A stretch of 64,000 nt of DNA from Cryptomeria japonica (GCF_030272615.1 NC_081409.1:652334468-652398467), one strand, 5' to 3'; shown: positions 24,433 through 38,109, counted from the stretch's first letter. The notes: a model not told the origin generated them from the letters alone. Numbers and translations are program-made.

Positions 24433-27400
24433 TCCTCCCCCCTAGGTTCTGACTTACTTAATGCTAGACGGGAAACATGCAGCATGCATTAGCCCTGAAA
24501 CTCATTTAACAAATATCAAACTACATATATGAATCTTTTCACAAATAAATAAAACATTATTTCCAAATCCTCTACAAATACCATTATCCATTGGCAAGGT
24601 ACATCTAAATCTATACATTTCTTATATCATTCTAGGAAATTTCTATAATCATAGGAGAGAAAAAAGAATTTTCTTGCTTTCATCACACCAAATTAAAGCA
24701 TTAAAAGAGGTAAACAACAATTACCATACTCATCTACAAAATATGACAAGAAAACATGCCATCATGATCAATTTATTTTACCAATCCATCCTCTTTATAA
24801 AATTTTATCACATAGAACTAGCTCCAAATTTGAAATTCTACAACTAGGTTAACTTTCATGAAATAAGAGCAACATATAGAACACAATTGTTAACACTTGC
24901 CAGGCATATAAAAACCTTTCTAATGACTATGTACCATAACATAGTGACAAGATAACACAATTTACTCCATGATTACACATAATAATCATCCACATAACTG
25001 GAATGCACAACTCAAAAGGCCACATGTGAGCATGTCTAATTCTCGGTCATAGATAACATGCATGATCAACATCTCTATGCTTGATCTCAGAACAAAATAA
25101 CATGATCATAAATATCCAAAATCTCACTCAAGGGCTTGATGGTGCTAGGGCACACCATAGCAGTTGTACCTTTCATACAAGACCCTCGTGAACATCCCTT
25201 GTTGCGTAAGGTGGTTAGCCTCCAAGAGATAATCACCACACATAGGTAGGTAGTGGATCCTAACTACATCACAACCTCACATACCCCCATCCTCAAGGTT
25301 CACTATGTCTACTTCCTCATACACACTCAACCAAGACCGTCTCATACGTCCTTGGTGAGGAATTCACTTTTCAACACAAGACCAGCATATGAAAACAATA
25401 AGGATAAACCAATTTAGCCACCAAAATACAAATGAATAAAGATAATAAATCATCAATTCCAACAATAAGGCAAGAAAATAATCTGGAACTTGCAACACCA
25501 ATTCAAGTAAGCAAAAGATCACAAGATTGTGGCCAAACCCTCAAAGTCAAAATAGAATAAATTTGCTGGTCCACAAATAAATAAATAAGAATGCCATAAT
25601 TGTACATAACATCACTATGTGACTAGCATCTAGCCACCAACGAGGAAGGAGAGAACAACTGTCTAGCTATCGCAGTAGCTCATCATGTGGTGCGGCCTAG
25701 TCACACATCCACACGACATGGAAATGTGCACCCCGACATCACCCCGCATCACGTCATCACGCAACATGGCAATACTCTGAGCGGAGAAGACATGCAATGG
25801 ACGTATCCCGCATGGTAGTGTACCTCACAAAAAATAGCACGCGTAGGTCACATCCCGCACAACGAAGTACCTCTCAAGATACACAGCATAAGCCAGAGGT
25901 ATACATGGCTAAGGTCCACCCACATGTCTACCAACACCTACTAACTAGCAGGCCATGTGGACAAAACCTACCTTTCATGAAGACAAGGCGAAAATATCCT
26001 CTAGGATACACATTCACTATGCTCAAGAACTGCCATCAGAATGTTCAGATAAAAGAGAGGAATAGGTTGGCACACATAAACCTTATAAATTGGTTCATCA
26101 AAAGGGGAAAGTATTGAGTACACCTTTAATACAGTTTCATTATATAACTATGTTTTTCCTCAAAATAGAGAAGCTAAAGTCATTCATGCCGACATTACTC
26201 GTACGCCAATCCATGCTATTCAAGGAATGGTGACTTCTAATACTACCCCTTAACATACTGAATTACCAACAACCCAAGGTTTGGTACTTAGTAGGGTAAC
26301 AAATAAGAAACATCACATAAATAGTATGGTTTTCCATACTCATAAGTAAACCTATCCTCCATGGGCACATGTAGCAAGCACGGGTTTCTTACAATACACA
26401 ACGAAAGCACCAGTACTGGTTTATTCACATTTACGAGGAGTACTTTTTAGTACACTATCATCTACTAAAGGAAGGTTTTAATTATGCTTCCCACATGAAT
26501 AACTGAATAAAATTTATTCTATATACAAGTACTGAAATTCTTTACAATTCAAAATTACATAAGGAAGTAACGCCATTCCTATATCTTTCACTAATACCAC
26601 TCATCATTCATAATCACATTACTAACCATGCAAATTTCTTTCCAAAGCGTAAGACTTCCATCTTTCATTATGAAGCCAAAATGCAAAAATATAATTTCAC
26701 ATGTTTTATAAGCATTCTATTTAAATCAATGCATTCTTTAGTAGCTTTTCTAAAACTCATAATATAGTAAAGAGAAGGGAAAGAGAGTTTGATAGCCAAT
26801 CCCATGTCATACATATGCACAAAATCAACAAGATCCCACAACATGCAAAATTTCTCACAACCTATCATCTTAATTGAATGATCTTCATATCACTACCATT
26901 TAGAAGAATGCCAATTAGCCTAACATGACATTTCCAAATATTATGGTTGCAACATAATGTCGTAGTTTTCCAAACAATAGAGATCAAGACAGACAATCTT
27001 TTCGATAATACAAGACCTCTTGTGCACACTCACTACTCTTAATTAATATGAAACATATCATAATCCACAAAATTTCATCATAAATCAAAGTACAATAAGA
27101 AGGTAAATGAGGAACTATCAACTAAATAATTCATATTAATGCATGCACATCAAACAAGCTTTTATATTGCACTTTCTATTCATACTAAATCAATTTTATA
27201 TATTCAAAAGAAAGTCCAATGTAGCATTGTTCAAATAGGTCCTCAATTGAGTCAGTATAATGAAACACATAAACAATCTTTTATGCAACACATTAACACA
27301 CTCTTGGCCACTATAACATGTTCCCTTTTTATACATCTTTCCCAAATAAGATAGTTTCACATAGCAACTATTCACATATTATGCACATTACTCAAAATAG

Positions 27401-28160
27401 AAATTCCATTATGTTACTCTTACCACACACATGGAGAATACTTTTATGAAAAACATACAATTTTCCTCCCGATAACCATTATGATCTTTTAAACCCATAG
27501 CCCTCTTATTATCTAGACGCACAGAAGCATCATAAGGCTCACACAAGGGTTCAAGAAGTCACAACCTTTCTCTTGCAATAAGAAAACTCACATAAGAGAT
27601 AAATACACATATAAAAAACATTTTAATTTCCATAGAGAAAGATGACGAAGGATGGTAAAAATTCGATTAGCTACACCATAAGCATTCAACATTTTCCATA
27701 CAAGTCCTTCGAGTTAAAAACACCAAGCTAGATCATAATCTTAATACAAGAACATTTCATACTTTCAGATTAAAAACAGGCACTGACCAACCCAATGGAT
27801 TAGTCTAAAGAGCACAACAATCAAAAAGGGAGTACAAATGACTCTAACTCTGAATAAGAGTAATCATAGACCAAGATATCCAATAAGAAACAAAGAACAA
27901 ATAATCATTCAAAAGTACCAACATCAAGAAGGTGAAAGCAAGGTGTGAACACACACATTACACACAATTAAGGTTTGCTTGAAAGAATACGCAAAAAGAA
28001 CAAAGCACGAGTCCTTAAGATCTTCAAGATCCTATGCCTCAATCACACAAATACAAAAGGAGGAGAAGCATACAACATAAGGTCTATACACCTCACACCA
28101 ACCAAGGGCACAAGAGAGACCAGACATCCTAGTGTTTGAAACATGGGCTCTGATACCAAA
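24433..28160 (-). other. Non-coding interior of the LARD-like element
   Basis: 3.7 kb between the LTRs, with the polypurine tract at its left edge (24433-24446) and the primer-binding site at its right edge (28145-28158). On the element sense strand there is no open frame with gag, protease, integrase or reverse transcriptase motifs. The longest open frame (25797-26117, opposite strand) has no recognisable domain. Confidence 0.7.
28145..28158 (-). other. Primer-binding site of the LARD-like element
   Basis: On the minus strand it reads TGGTATCAGAGCCC, an exact plant initiator Met-tRNA complement, two bases from the 5' LTR end. Confidence 0.9.
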
Positions 28161-31100
28161 TGTAATGCCCCGCCAAGGAACCCCGAAGGGATAAAGCTAA
28201 AACACAAGAATAGAGTGCAAATATATTTTTTTTAAAGTTAACCATAACATAATGATACAATGAGTTATCATAATCTCATATAGCACCTAAAGAGTTTCTC
28301 AACGTGATTACTTAATTAAACACTTATTTCAACTCATGCTAATTAATCCAATTAAGTTGATTAACTTAATGACATGATAAAACTTTAAACAAGGATAAAT
28401 TTGTTCGATAAGTTAAAATTATAGATAACATGATGAGTTCATCCATTAAGGTTAAAAAATATAGATAACATGATTAAGTTCATCCATTACAATTTAACCA
28501 TACATTATGTTCAAACTTTCATTTAAACATAAGTCATGCATCTAATTTCATAACATACTTTAATTTCATTATCAGTTACAACTAAATACATTCCATTATT
28601 CAAACCTACATTCTTCATGATCCAAATTACTACATTTAATTAAGATGACTACAAACATGTATTTAAGATCAACATCATCTAAAATCACATTATACCTTTT
28701 AACCATAATGTCATCCATACATGCTAAATTAAAAAGGAAACAGAAGAACATACAAACCACATAACATCGAAATGATATCAGAGTTCACCCCTAGTGGGCT
28801 ACATCTCCGGGTTTGCTCAACTACAAGATCCCTTTGATAAATTAATAGGGTGAAGAATACATAAGGTTCACATCATTTACATCCTACCATCAAGGTGTAC
28901 ATAAACCAATAATACATCCGACCACATCAGTCTAATAAATACATGAATGATCCCTGAATAAGAAGGGATCCGACTAAACATGATAGGAAGCAAATACAAA
29001 TATCAACTGGAGCATCCGCAAAACTAAGTCCTCGCAACCAATCATAAGCAACCCAGGGTCTAACATGAATATTAGGTTCTCACAAGGGTATAAACAACAG
29101 GACTACTCCACAATAGTGCTCCTATCAAAGACAACACAGCCAACACACTAGCAAACATAAGGGACAAGTGTCATCACATAACTTGGTATGGCTACCATGG
29201 CAGGTCTCCATAGGTTCCGGCCCCATCTACAGGGTTACCCTGGCAACCTATTCCGAACCTCTGGCCCATCCAAGTCCCATGTGGACCCAACACATCCTTT
29301 CGTGAAGACAAGTTTGTTGATTTGCCATTTCAGGCCTTCTCACTACATATTGAGTCTATACTAGCCCTCATCCCATGTGTGAGGCACAATTATCTTCTTA
29401 GTGTTTTCAATAACTAAACTCTCTAATATGCTATTAGGTTATCACTTATTTAGACACACTTTCGATGAGTTACCCAACAACCACTTTGGTCACGGCCCCC
29501 AATCAAAATCCAGTTTCCCATATGACACTAGACCATAAACAAATGAAACTCCTAAACCAAGGCATACACCAGGACAATATTACAGAGCTCAATACAAGAG
29601 GAATACCCACTTGGTCAGACAAGACTTCATATGAGGTGCACTGACTGATGGCACTCTAACTAGAAACCTGACCAGCTATGGTCAATCACATAACACACCC
29701 AACACTCGCATAAAGGACATGACTAGATACAAAACCATCGCAAGAAAACAATCAACACTTGAGATCAAGGACATAAGTAGGTACCCAGATCAACATACAA
29801 CAATATCCAACAATCACAATCAAGGACTTGCCATTTCTTAAGAAAATGTGAATATAGAAAAATTAAACTTACAAAGGCATAGATCGGAAAAGGCGATATT
29901 CTTCCATATTGTTTACACACAACAATCGATCCAATTTTCTGATTCATCTAAGGTTGATTGGAATTTGTCTACCTTGTCTAGGTACATGTCATTCATGGTT
30001 TACTAACTCACTAAAGTTTGTTTTGCATCATACAATAATTTAAATACTTCATCATGAGTTTCCAAACCAAAATCACATGATTATAATTATAATGTATGAA
30101 GTACACACAATGATATAAAATTAAATATTCATTAATCAGCTAAAACAAATATGATATTTATTCTTCAAAATAAAACATCGTTCTCATGCATGGTTGAAAA
30201 TGATAATCTAATCTCATCTCTTGCAACACAAATATATAGTTTCCAAAAATGAAAATATACATTTTAAAGGAAATAAAAATTGATGATCATTTTCCAAATA
30301 AATTGATACTTCCTTGCATACATATATAAAAATATAAATTAAATATTAATTTATATATATATATATATTAATCTAAAATTAATAAAATATATACTAAATA
30401 ATAATTAATAATAAAAAGAAACAATTTTAAAAAATTTAATAAATTATATTAAAAACTTTTAAAATAAATCAAATATAAATAGCGATGCATTTTTTTTATT
30501 TAAGAAAAACAAAAACAAAAATAAAGGGCAAACCTGCAGGGCCCACCTCCCATCCACAGGAGTGGAGGTTGCACCCTAGCCACAGAGGGTGTGGCCGCCG
30601 TGGTGGATGCAGGCCCGTGGCATCCACACAGTGGATGCGGGGGTCCCTATAGCCACCATGGGGTCGTAGGTCTCTATGGCCACACTGTGGTCGCAGAGCT
30701 CTGTGGCCACCAGTGTGGTCGTAGAGCTCTGTGACCACCACTATGGTTGCAAACCACCAAGGCTGCAAGCCCATGGAGGAGACAGTGGGCGCGAGTTGAG
30801 CCTCGGCTCCTCTTCCCTCCAAAACCCAATCCGTCCAAAATAAATTAATTTCAAATTTTATTTTATATTTAATAAAAACTTTTAAAAAGGAAAACCCAAT
30901 TTGTTTATTTTTCATAGTCTCAAACAAAGACTTCAAACAAATTTCTAGAATGTCCATGGTTATCAAATATTTAAAATTTGTTGAATAACCAGACTAAAAT
31001 AGACAAATTTCCTCAACCAAATATCATATTTGGGCAAAAAGAATAATTTCTCCCACAATGATTCAACCAAATTTGTAAAACACAAACTAATATGCATAGA

Positions 31101-32340
31101 TTTAAAACCCAATCCCAAATTCAATCTACAAATCAATCTGAGCAAACCAGAAACTGATTTGAAAACAAAGGAATGAATTCAAGGAGGGGTAATTCAAAAT
31201 CTCGTTGCTATTATTTTCTATACACCAATCTGAAAGATTTTTCAACAACAAACACATTTCTTTCAAAACCAATTAGTAAATTTCTTTGGCAACAAAGGAG
31301 ATTAATAAAAAATCCTACCTCCATATGCACTCCTGAAAGAGATTTGTTGAAGAGCCCAACCTACAAGCTCCAGAAATTGTTTTTCCCACTAATGCCCAAA
31401 ATTTCTCGAAAACCATTCTCCCCCAAGAATATTTCTCCAAAAAGAATCCTCTCAAAATATTTTTCAAACCTAGGTTAAATGGAAGAAAGTTTGACAAAAA
31501 TTCTCATTTTTTGATTTAAAATATTTTCTTTTAAATAAAAATAAAAAATTATTCTTTTCAACAAATCAAATATACTAAACTTGCTTTTCTTATAAAAATT
31601 GATTTTCTCAATTAATTGAAATTAACCTTTCTATTTCCAAAATGCCAAAGAGGATAAAATATTTCAATTTCGAATAAAATTTAATCTTTCCTTTCAAATG
31701 CATAAACTAAATAAATTTATCATTTAAAATTAACCATTTAATCGAAATTGCTACAAACATGAATATAGCAATTCTAATTAATGATTAATCCACAAAGGGG
31801 CCTATTTAATTTAGTCCCTTAATTACTAATGCATTAACACACATTTAACCAAATTAAATACTAAGGATTAAATACTCAATTTTACCACATGCAAAGAACG
31901 CAACCCAAGAAAGCCAACCAGATACATGACCTGCATACCCAACCAAAGGGGATACTAACTGATGATTGACGACGCTCACTTGAGCATGATTAGGGTAAAA
32001 TGAGGGTCTTACGACCACCTAATCTAATCTCTAAAGACCAAAGAGGTACACTCAAACCCATGAATCCAGGTGGAGACAAACCTCATACCTATCTGGTACT
32101 GTACCTGTAATCTCCTACAACCATGAATCACACATGCATACATATATATATTTAATGAAAGTGTTAGCCCAAGATTAATAACATGAATCAAGAGAACAAT
32201 TGAAACTTACATAAGAATTGATGCGAAAGCACATTAACAGGTACACACAATAATCATAACATCTAATTATAACATTATAACAAGGTAAACTAACCAAGGT
32301 CAAATCGAGATTAGAATCTGATTAGGGCATGGGTACTATA
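28161..32340 (-). repeat. 5' LTR of the LARD-like element (right copy)
   Basis: 4180 bp, uninterrupted. It starts TGTAATGCCCC. Its far end reads TACTATA where the sister LTR reads CACTACA, so the terminal CA has decayed to TA. The GC-rich patch (30530-30800) shows many C-to-T and G-to-A changes against 22640-22900, as expected from cytosine methylation decay. Confidence 0.8.
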
Positions 32341-32386
32341 TTGTTTCTCTTTCGGTTAGGGCCGTCTCCCTGCTAATCTATTCAAA

Positions 32387-34100
32387 AACAATTTCTTGTG
32401 AGAAATTTATCTCTTTAATAAGATCCAAACAATCAAATCTTGATTACTTAAATTTAAATGCTAATACAATGCAAACCATTCAATCTTCCCTTAATTTAAA
32501 TAGCCTCCATTATATGTCATCTATCAATGAATTTTTTTTATATTTAATACTTAAAATAGGATACTAATACAATCTAAACTATTCAATCTTCCCTTAAGTT
32601 AAATAGTCTCCATTATATCGCCTACTTTTGTTGATGGATGAGATTTATATGTTAAAGATTTTATGATAATAATTATACTATATAGATAATTGGATATAAT
32701 AAAAATAAATTGAATTAAAAATAATTAATTTAAATTAATAGAAAGATTAATTTAGATAAAGTAAATTTTTAAAAATTAAATATGTGGATTAAACTAATCT
32801 TAGATTTAATAGTAGAAAGATGTTGAAGATGTTTTTTTGAATCTATCTATCAATATTCAATCTAATTAAAGTATATAATATAAATTAATTAATTATTTTA
32901 AAGTTGATCTTTAATAAATGATGTTACAAGAAAATAATAATAAGTAAAATAGTCTTAGATAACTTATTTTAGAACATGTTAATAGTTTGATAAATATGCA
33001 AGAGAATTTGACAAGTAGTTTTATTGCAATAAAGATTGTTAGCATAAAAATTAAGATCTTATAAAAATATCACTAAACAATGTTTTCATAAAAAAAGTAC
33101 AAATTACAATAATTTTATCATTATTTTTTATTGAATTTAAAAAGAGATTTAGATTATACTTTCATATATAAAATATAGGCATATTTGAAAATCAAAGACA
33201 AAAAAAAAAATCTTGAAATGATTATACCTAATACTTGGGGAAAATATGTAAGAAACATATTCTTCTATGATAAAATTCTCCACTTAGTTGTCTAATGCTT
33301 ATTAGAGCACAAAATATTGATATCATGTTAAAAAAAATTGTTAGTTTCTTGAAATATTATGTTCACATTAAAAAGTGTGTTGGGCACCTTAGTCAAGTGG
33401 TTAAGCCATTACAAATAAAGGATTTGAATAGTGGGTAAAATAAACTTTACTTTAATGAGACTATACAATGTAGAACTTATATACTATGAATCCATACAAT
33501 AATACACATTGTGAAATAAGCAGTCTTAGAAATATTTTATTTTAATAAAAAATTCTTATATACAATTATATCATATTGTATGTGAATTTTTATTGTATGG
33601 TTATAAATGGCATGCTTGAAATACATATAAGAAATATGAAATAAAATAAAAAATTTAAATAATAATATTATAATCTCACTTGCACATGATCCCTAATATG
33701 CCATTGGTAGTTTTGCTCAAAGGATTTTTTATCAATAAATGATGGAGTGTAGTTGCTTATAGTGACAACATAATGTTATATTTAAAATTGAGGATACACT
33801 AAATATCTTGTGAAATGGTGGATCTATTAGCTTTTAGGTGAGAACAATACAATATAAGTTGAGAGGATCAATGGGTAGCATTAAGTTGACTATTTGGCTA
33901 TGAGATGGAGGCTAGAACAAAATATGATATTATAATTATTTTATCACTTTAGGGGTAAAAGTGGGATTTAGTAAATATTTTTATTTTTAAATTAGGTGAG
34001 ATGGATAAATCTAGCATTTATTTATTTAGGAATTTTAAAAATAGGTAAATAATTAAATAAATATTATTTCAACTTATTTAATTAAATAGGAAAAATAAAA
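32387..34100. other. AT-rich intergenic DNA, right half of unit A
   Basis: Aligns with 49770-51480 of unit B and, up to about 33000, with 60950-61215 plus 63727-64000 of unit C. No coding frame is conserved. A possible SINE box pair lies at 33380-33435. About 33925-34105 is A-specific AT-rich DNA where unit B has a different 1.5-kb block. Confidence 0.65.
33378..33445 (+). repeat. Possible tRNA-derived SINE head
   Basis: TTAGTCAAGTGGTTAAGCC (about 33389-33407) resembles a Pol III A box, and GGATTTGAATAG (33420-33431) a weak B box, with spacing compatible with a tRNA gene. The unit B copy at 50785-50835 reads TTAGCTAAGTGATTAAGCC. The B box is poor and no poly(T) or tail boundary is clear. Confidence 0.35.
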
Positions 34101-34335
34101 ATTATAAATAACCAAGGAGTAGAAAGGCTATTGATTTAACTATTATAAATATCATTAGCTTCCTCGTAGTGGGTATCAACACATAAGGAATTAATGGAGA
34201 TGAATATCTATCGACATATGTTATAGCTATACTAAATGCACTTTTCACTCCCTTATTTGGATTTATCTTATCCAAACCTACTTCAAATCTCATCATAAAT
34301 TGATTCTCTCAAACATCAATAGTAAGAAGATAGAT
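34100..34335 (-). pseudogene. Vacuolar iron transporter (VIT1-like) exon relic, unit A
   Basis: On the minus strand, 34296 down to 34102 reads MMRFEVGLDKINPNKGVKS and then a hydrophobic segment SSPLIPYVLIPT followed by another, IFIIVKSIAFLLLG. This order matches the second half of plant VIT1-type transporters: MMKFELGLEKP, then the last membrane helices with PLLPYMLI. Just upstream (34297-34335) DV-stop-ENQF corresponds to the W-x-DF segment before MM, with Trp replaced by TGA. VIT proteins move iron or manganese into the vacuole. Other exons are not recognisable nearby. The stop, missing exons and wider decay make this a relic. Confidence 0.6.
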
Positions 34336-35415
34336 TTCTTGATTCACATATTGCATGGGACAATAACACCCGTAAAATAATTTGGAGTTGTACCTTCTCT
34401 TGAACCACTATTAATCATAGCATCAATAGAGAACTTGAAGTATATGTTAGGGATTTTAGAGCTCTCACAGATGTAATGATCAACCACAATCTAAAATTGA
34501 AAAATATTATCTCTTGTTTTCTAAGAACCTTTGCATATATGCACTCTTCCTCAACCATAAGCAAGCTATCATAGGCCCTCAAAATTCTAGAGTGGATAAA
34601 GGATTATACTCATAGATTTGTAATGATTCTATTTATTACATCCTGAGGTTGATTACTCTAAATGTATTCTTTCATCATTGGTTAGCACAAAGTGTGACAA
34701 CACATATCACGCCCACATCTTTTCATTATCACTAGTTACTAGTGAGCATTATGTTAACCATTTTTTGATGTGATAAATGGGTGAACCAATGCCAAAGGTT
34801 GTTCTTTAGTTTAGGTTAATTGGAAAGACAAACAAGAAATATACATTAGCATGTAAATATATTACATCAAATATGCACTTTATTAAAATATAATTAAACA
34901 ATAAATGGAAATCTCATTCTACATAATAGTTTATAACTACTTCAAATATAATATTCCATGAGATTTTGTATTAAGAGACTTGGTAACATATTACTAGTTC
35001 TTTACCATACTATTCCTCACTAAAAATAAGTAACAAAACTATTTCTTCTCTGATAACTTCAATGAACTCACTACTTCTTTCACAACTTCAATGAACTCAC
35101 TACTTCAAAATATTAAAATATTTCTTCAAAAAATCTACATAGAAGAAGAAATCTAGATGAGTCAATCCAAGGGCATTTTAATCTGTAATTTATTCATTTA
35201 AATATTACACAAATGTTGCATCTCCTCCTCCTATCAAGGTCTAAAAAAAATATTTCATTTACTATCTTTGAGTAAAATTTATTCAAGCATAACACCCTTT
35301 GTGGTTCATATTCTAATATTTTATTGAAGAAATTTTAATGCTCGTTAAATTTCTAGCTATATTTGTCCATCTCTTTTCCATATAAGACATAAAGATCAAA
35401 TAACCTAACTAAATG
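34336..35415. other. Intergenic DNA at the A/B joint
   Basis: Aligns with 53240-54285 of unit B. It may contain further decayed exons of the minus-strand VIT-like relic, but none can be read with confidence. A short tandem repeat (TTCAATGAACTCACTACTTC, twice) lies near 35060-35105. Confidence 0.5.
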
Positions 35416-36599
35416 TATAATCAACATAACCTTCATTTTATACAATGATTAGCTAATCTAACTTGTTCAATATATAGGCAGGAGTGAACCTCAATCCTAA
35501 GTTTGTTGATATAGAATCAATATAGTATGGCATCTATAGGAACCATTTTTTTAAAAACTATTGATAGATGAAAATCTCAGGTAGGTAACCTCATCATAAA
35601 TTAGGAATGGTCAAGTGACCTCTACCCTCTATAATTTTTAATCTATCCCTCATGTTTTCTTTACCCACTTGCTAAAAAGTTAGAATAATATTACACCTAA
35701 GCATGTGGTGCTTTCTTAGAAAGTGGTGGGTAGGAATGCTTGTGTGCCATGTAGACCTAAGGAGGGTGTCTTATGTGTTATACCAATATAGTAAAAATAA
35801 TTGACCTAAATATTGGGATCTTTACTATAATTAGTGTCATTACTAGAGTATTGATACAGTTAGGCACATTGAGGACTTCTTAGATAATGTAGGTTATAGG
35901 TTTTATTCATATTTATTTTCTTAATTATGTTTTGAGAAACAAATTATTTTTCAGCACACTTCAAAAATATTTTAGTATTTAAAAAAAATTATGACTATTT
36001 TATGATTATGATTGAAGGGAAATTAGTTATAAGATAAGATGCAAAATTATATACTTAGCTTGATATACTCTAAAATTTATATAGTTATTATCATTATTTT
36101 CATTTATAAACTATTCATGCAAACAACCACTTTAAGAAATTATAGTACAATATGCATTATTGATAAAATTTAGGTCATAGGTTAAAATCATATTTACTTT
36201 CATAATGAAGTATTAAAAATATTTATAATAATTTTTTTTAAAGAAAATACTTTTTCAACACATCTATGAAAATACTTTTCTAACGAAAAGGAAGTAGGTT
36301 TAAATATAACATGTCAGATAATTTTGTTTATTTGATTTACTTCAAAATTGATAGGTTTACTAAAATTACTAAATTAATGATACAATTAGATGTATTTTGA
36401 ACTTAAATTATATATCATTGAGGCATTCATGACCTCTTAAAGTTGCTTTAGACTGTCCATTCTTCAAATATTTAGTTACAAATCCATCAATTATATTGAC
36501 AACCAATGTCTCCTTCCCATTTGTTATGAGAAAAATGACAATTTAAATTTTTAATCAATTGTATTTTTTCATATTAACAAATCATTTCAAATACTAGGG

Positions 36600-38100
36600 T
36601 CTTATTCATAGGTTGTATTATTTTCATTTGGACCAAACATCCTCAGGAGGGATCCCCACTATTGAAATCTAGTCCACCTATGATCCCAATTTTTTTTTTG
36701 ACCTCTGTCATCCTATCCAACTCTACTGAAGTGTCCCATTCGAGCCCCAAATTTCATACTAGATAAAAACCTGCACGCATGGCAAAATTCAAATCCATTT
36801 ATGTCTCTAAAAGGAACCTTGTTGAGGAACTCTAGGTTGAGGAGCATAAGAATATGGAAATTGTTGAAGATTCAGAGTCTAGCTCCTTTTCCTTTGATGA
36901 AATTGACTCCTCTTAAACCACAGGCTCAGATTGGTCCCCAGCCAAGAATGTTAAAGTCGATGCTAACCCTCCCTCTCCTCGCACAAACCCTCCCCCTTAT
37001 ACAAATACTAAGCCACCAATCTCGATCATAGTACTCAGCAAGCTTGTGAAGGACATTCACGATGATGGGAAAAGGCAGGATGATCTGTTCCAATGGATTG
37101 TTGGGTAGAGAAATGTGGTAGAAAGGAAGATAAACAGGTTGGAGGTGGTTGTTGAAGCCAAAGCTAGGGCTAATACTTGGCTTGAGGGAGTGGACAAGGA
37201 AAGAGTATAGAAGGTGGCTAATGAATTTGTTTGTTTAACAAAGAGATTGGACAAGGTGAGCGAGAGAATTAAGGACCTAGATGCTAAGGTTAAAATAATT
37301 GGGACAAAATTGGAGATGGAATAAATTAGGCAATCCCAAGAGGACCTTAAAATTAAATTCAAGGAGGCCAACTTAGCCTGTAGGAACGTAGCCAACATGA
37401 ATAACTCTTTTCTTTAGGCTATCCATACCATACAGGCTGAGATTAATGGGAAAAGGTAGAAGAAGCATAAGAGAACTAAGGCTATGATCGTAGGTGCAGA
37501 CACCACAGAGTCCTTGGTGAAAGCTACCCTGGATTCTCTTGTGGCATCTTTTGGCTCTAGGTTTGGGTCTTCAAAAAAGGTGTCATTTTATAACAAAGTC
37601 CTAAGTTTATGCCAGGACTGGCAGGATAAACATTCCCCCATGTAGTTGGGCATCTCTTCATGCCTTTCATGGGTGGTTTTGTTGGTTTTTGTTTTTTTGG
37701 GTTGTCTCTTTTTTTTGTTCTAAACTTGCTAGTCTTTTAGTTTATTTTTTGGTTCTTGGGTATCCTTGTTGGGTTTTTTATTTGTTTTAGTGGCATCTTG
37801 TTTGGATGGTTGTGTCTTGTGATGATGTCAGCACTATGTAAGGCTTGCACATGCAACGAGTATGTACCCTTTGTCCTCCCTCTTTGACTTTTTAAATAAC
37901 TTATTAAAATAATTTTTCTTTTTTTCTGTACCATTTGAACCTCATAAAATTTATTTTTTTGACATTGGTGCAGGTACATCCATACATAATTATATTCCTC
38001 GTAAAGCGTACCAATAAAAAAATCACCATAAATTTTGTCAATCTTCATCTTTTATTATTTGATAGGTAGTTTAGGGGTTTGGGGGCCTTTTCAACATGAT
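36600..38100 (+). pseudogene. Relic of dispersed retroelement ORF (copy in unit B)
   Basis: The counterpart of 1045-2600, more decayed. The first part of the product is broken by frameshifts near 36700-36830. Pieces such as KLVKDIHDD and QDDLFQWIVG (37040-37100) and the Lys/Glu-rich tail to about 37600 match the unit A copy. The T- and G-rich 3' part (37680-37800) is also shared. Confidence 0.5.
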
Positions 38101-38109
38101 GGTGACCTC

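Larger units (their letters stand above)
17741..32340 (-). mobile_element. LARD-like large LTR retrotransposon derivative (minus strand)
   Basis: Two direct repeats that both begin TGTAATGCCCCGCC bound a 3.7-kb interior: 17741-24432 and 28161-32340. The signals are reversed. TGATACCA with GGGCTC before it, next to the right repeat (28145-28158), is the complement of a Met-tRNA primer site. The purine tract complement TCCTCCCCCCTAGG lies next to the left repeat (24433-24446). The element therefore reads on the minus strand, with the right repeat as its 5' LTR. The target duplication is CTGTT (17736-17740) and TTGTT (32341-32345), with one transition. The interior has no gag or pol motif. LTRs of 4.2 kb and a non-coding interior of 3.7 kb match the proportions known for LARDs. 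Confidence 0.8.
7122..32386. mobile_element. 25.3-kb nested insertion in unit A
   Basis: AACAATTTC occurs at 7113-7121 and again at 32387-32395. Units B (near 49760-49770) and C (near 60942-60952) have one copy with continuous sequence around it, so both preserve the empty site. Everything between is inserted DNA. The right edge reads GGCCGTCTCCCTGCTAATC followed by an A-rich end, like a LINE 3' tail. The outer element is therefore probably a 5'-truncated LINE-like retroposon (7122-8405, 17112-17740 and 32346-32386), later split by a Copia-type element and a LARD-like element. Confidence 0.8.
1..35415. repeat. Segmental duplication unit A
   Basis: This is the first of three head-to-tail units. 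Its backbone is 1-7121 plus 32387-35415, about 10 kb, interrupted by a 25.3-kb nested insertion. Long stretches align with unit B (1-1040 with 35416-36600, 2640-7120 with 39720-49770, 32387-35415 with 49770-54285) and with unit C. It carries EG45-like gene 1 and a VIT-like relic. The first window bases match the sequence just after the A/B and B/C joints, so the array extends to the left of the window. Boundaries are set by homology to base 1 and are not a proven breakpoint. Confidence 0.85.
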
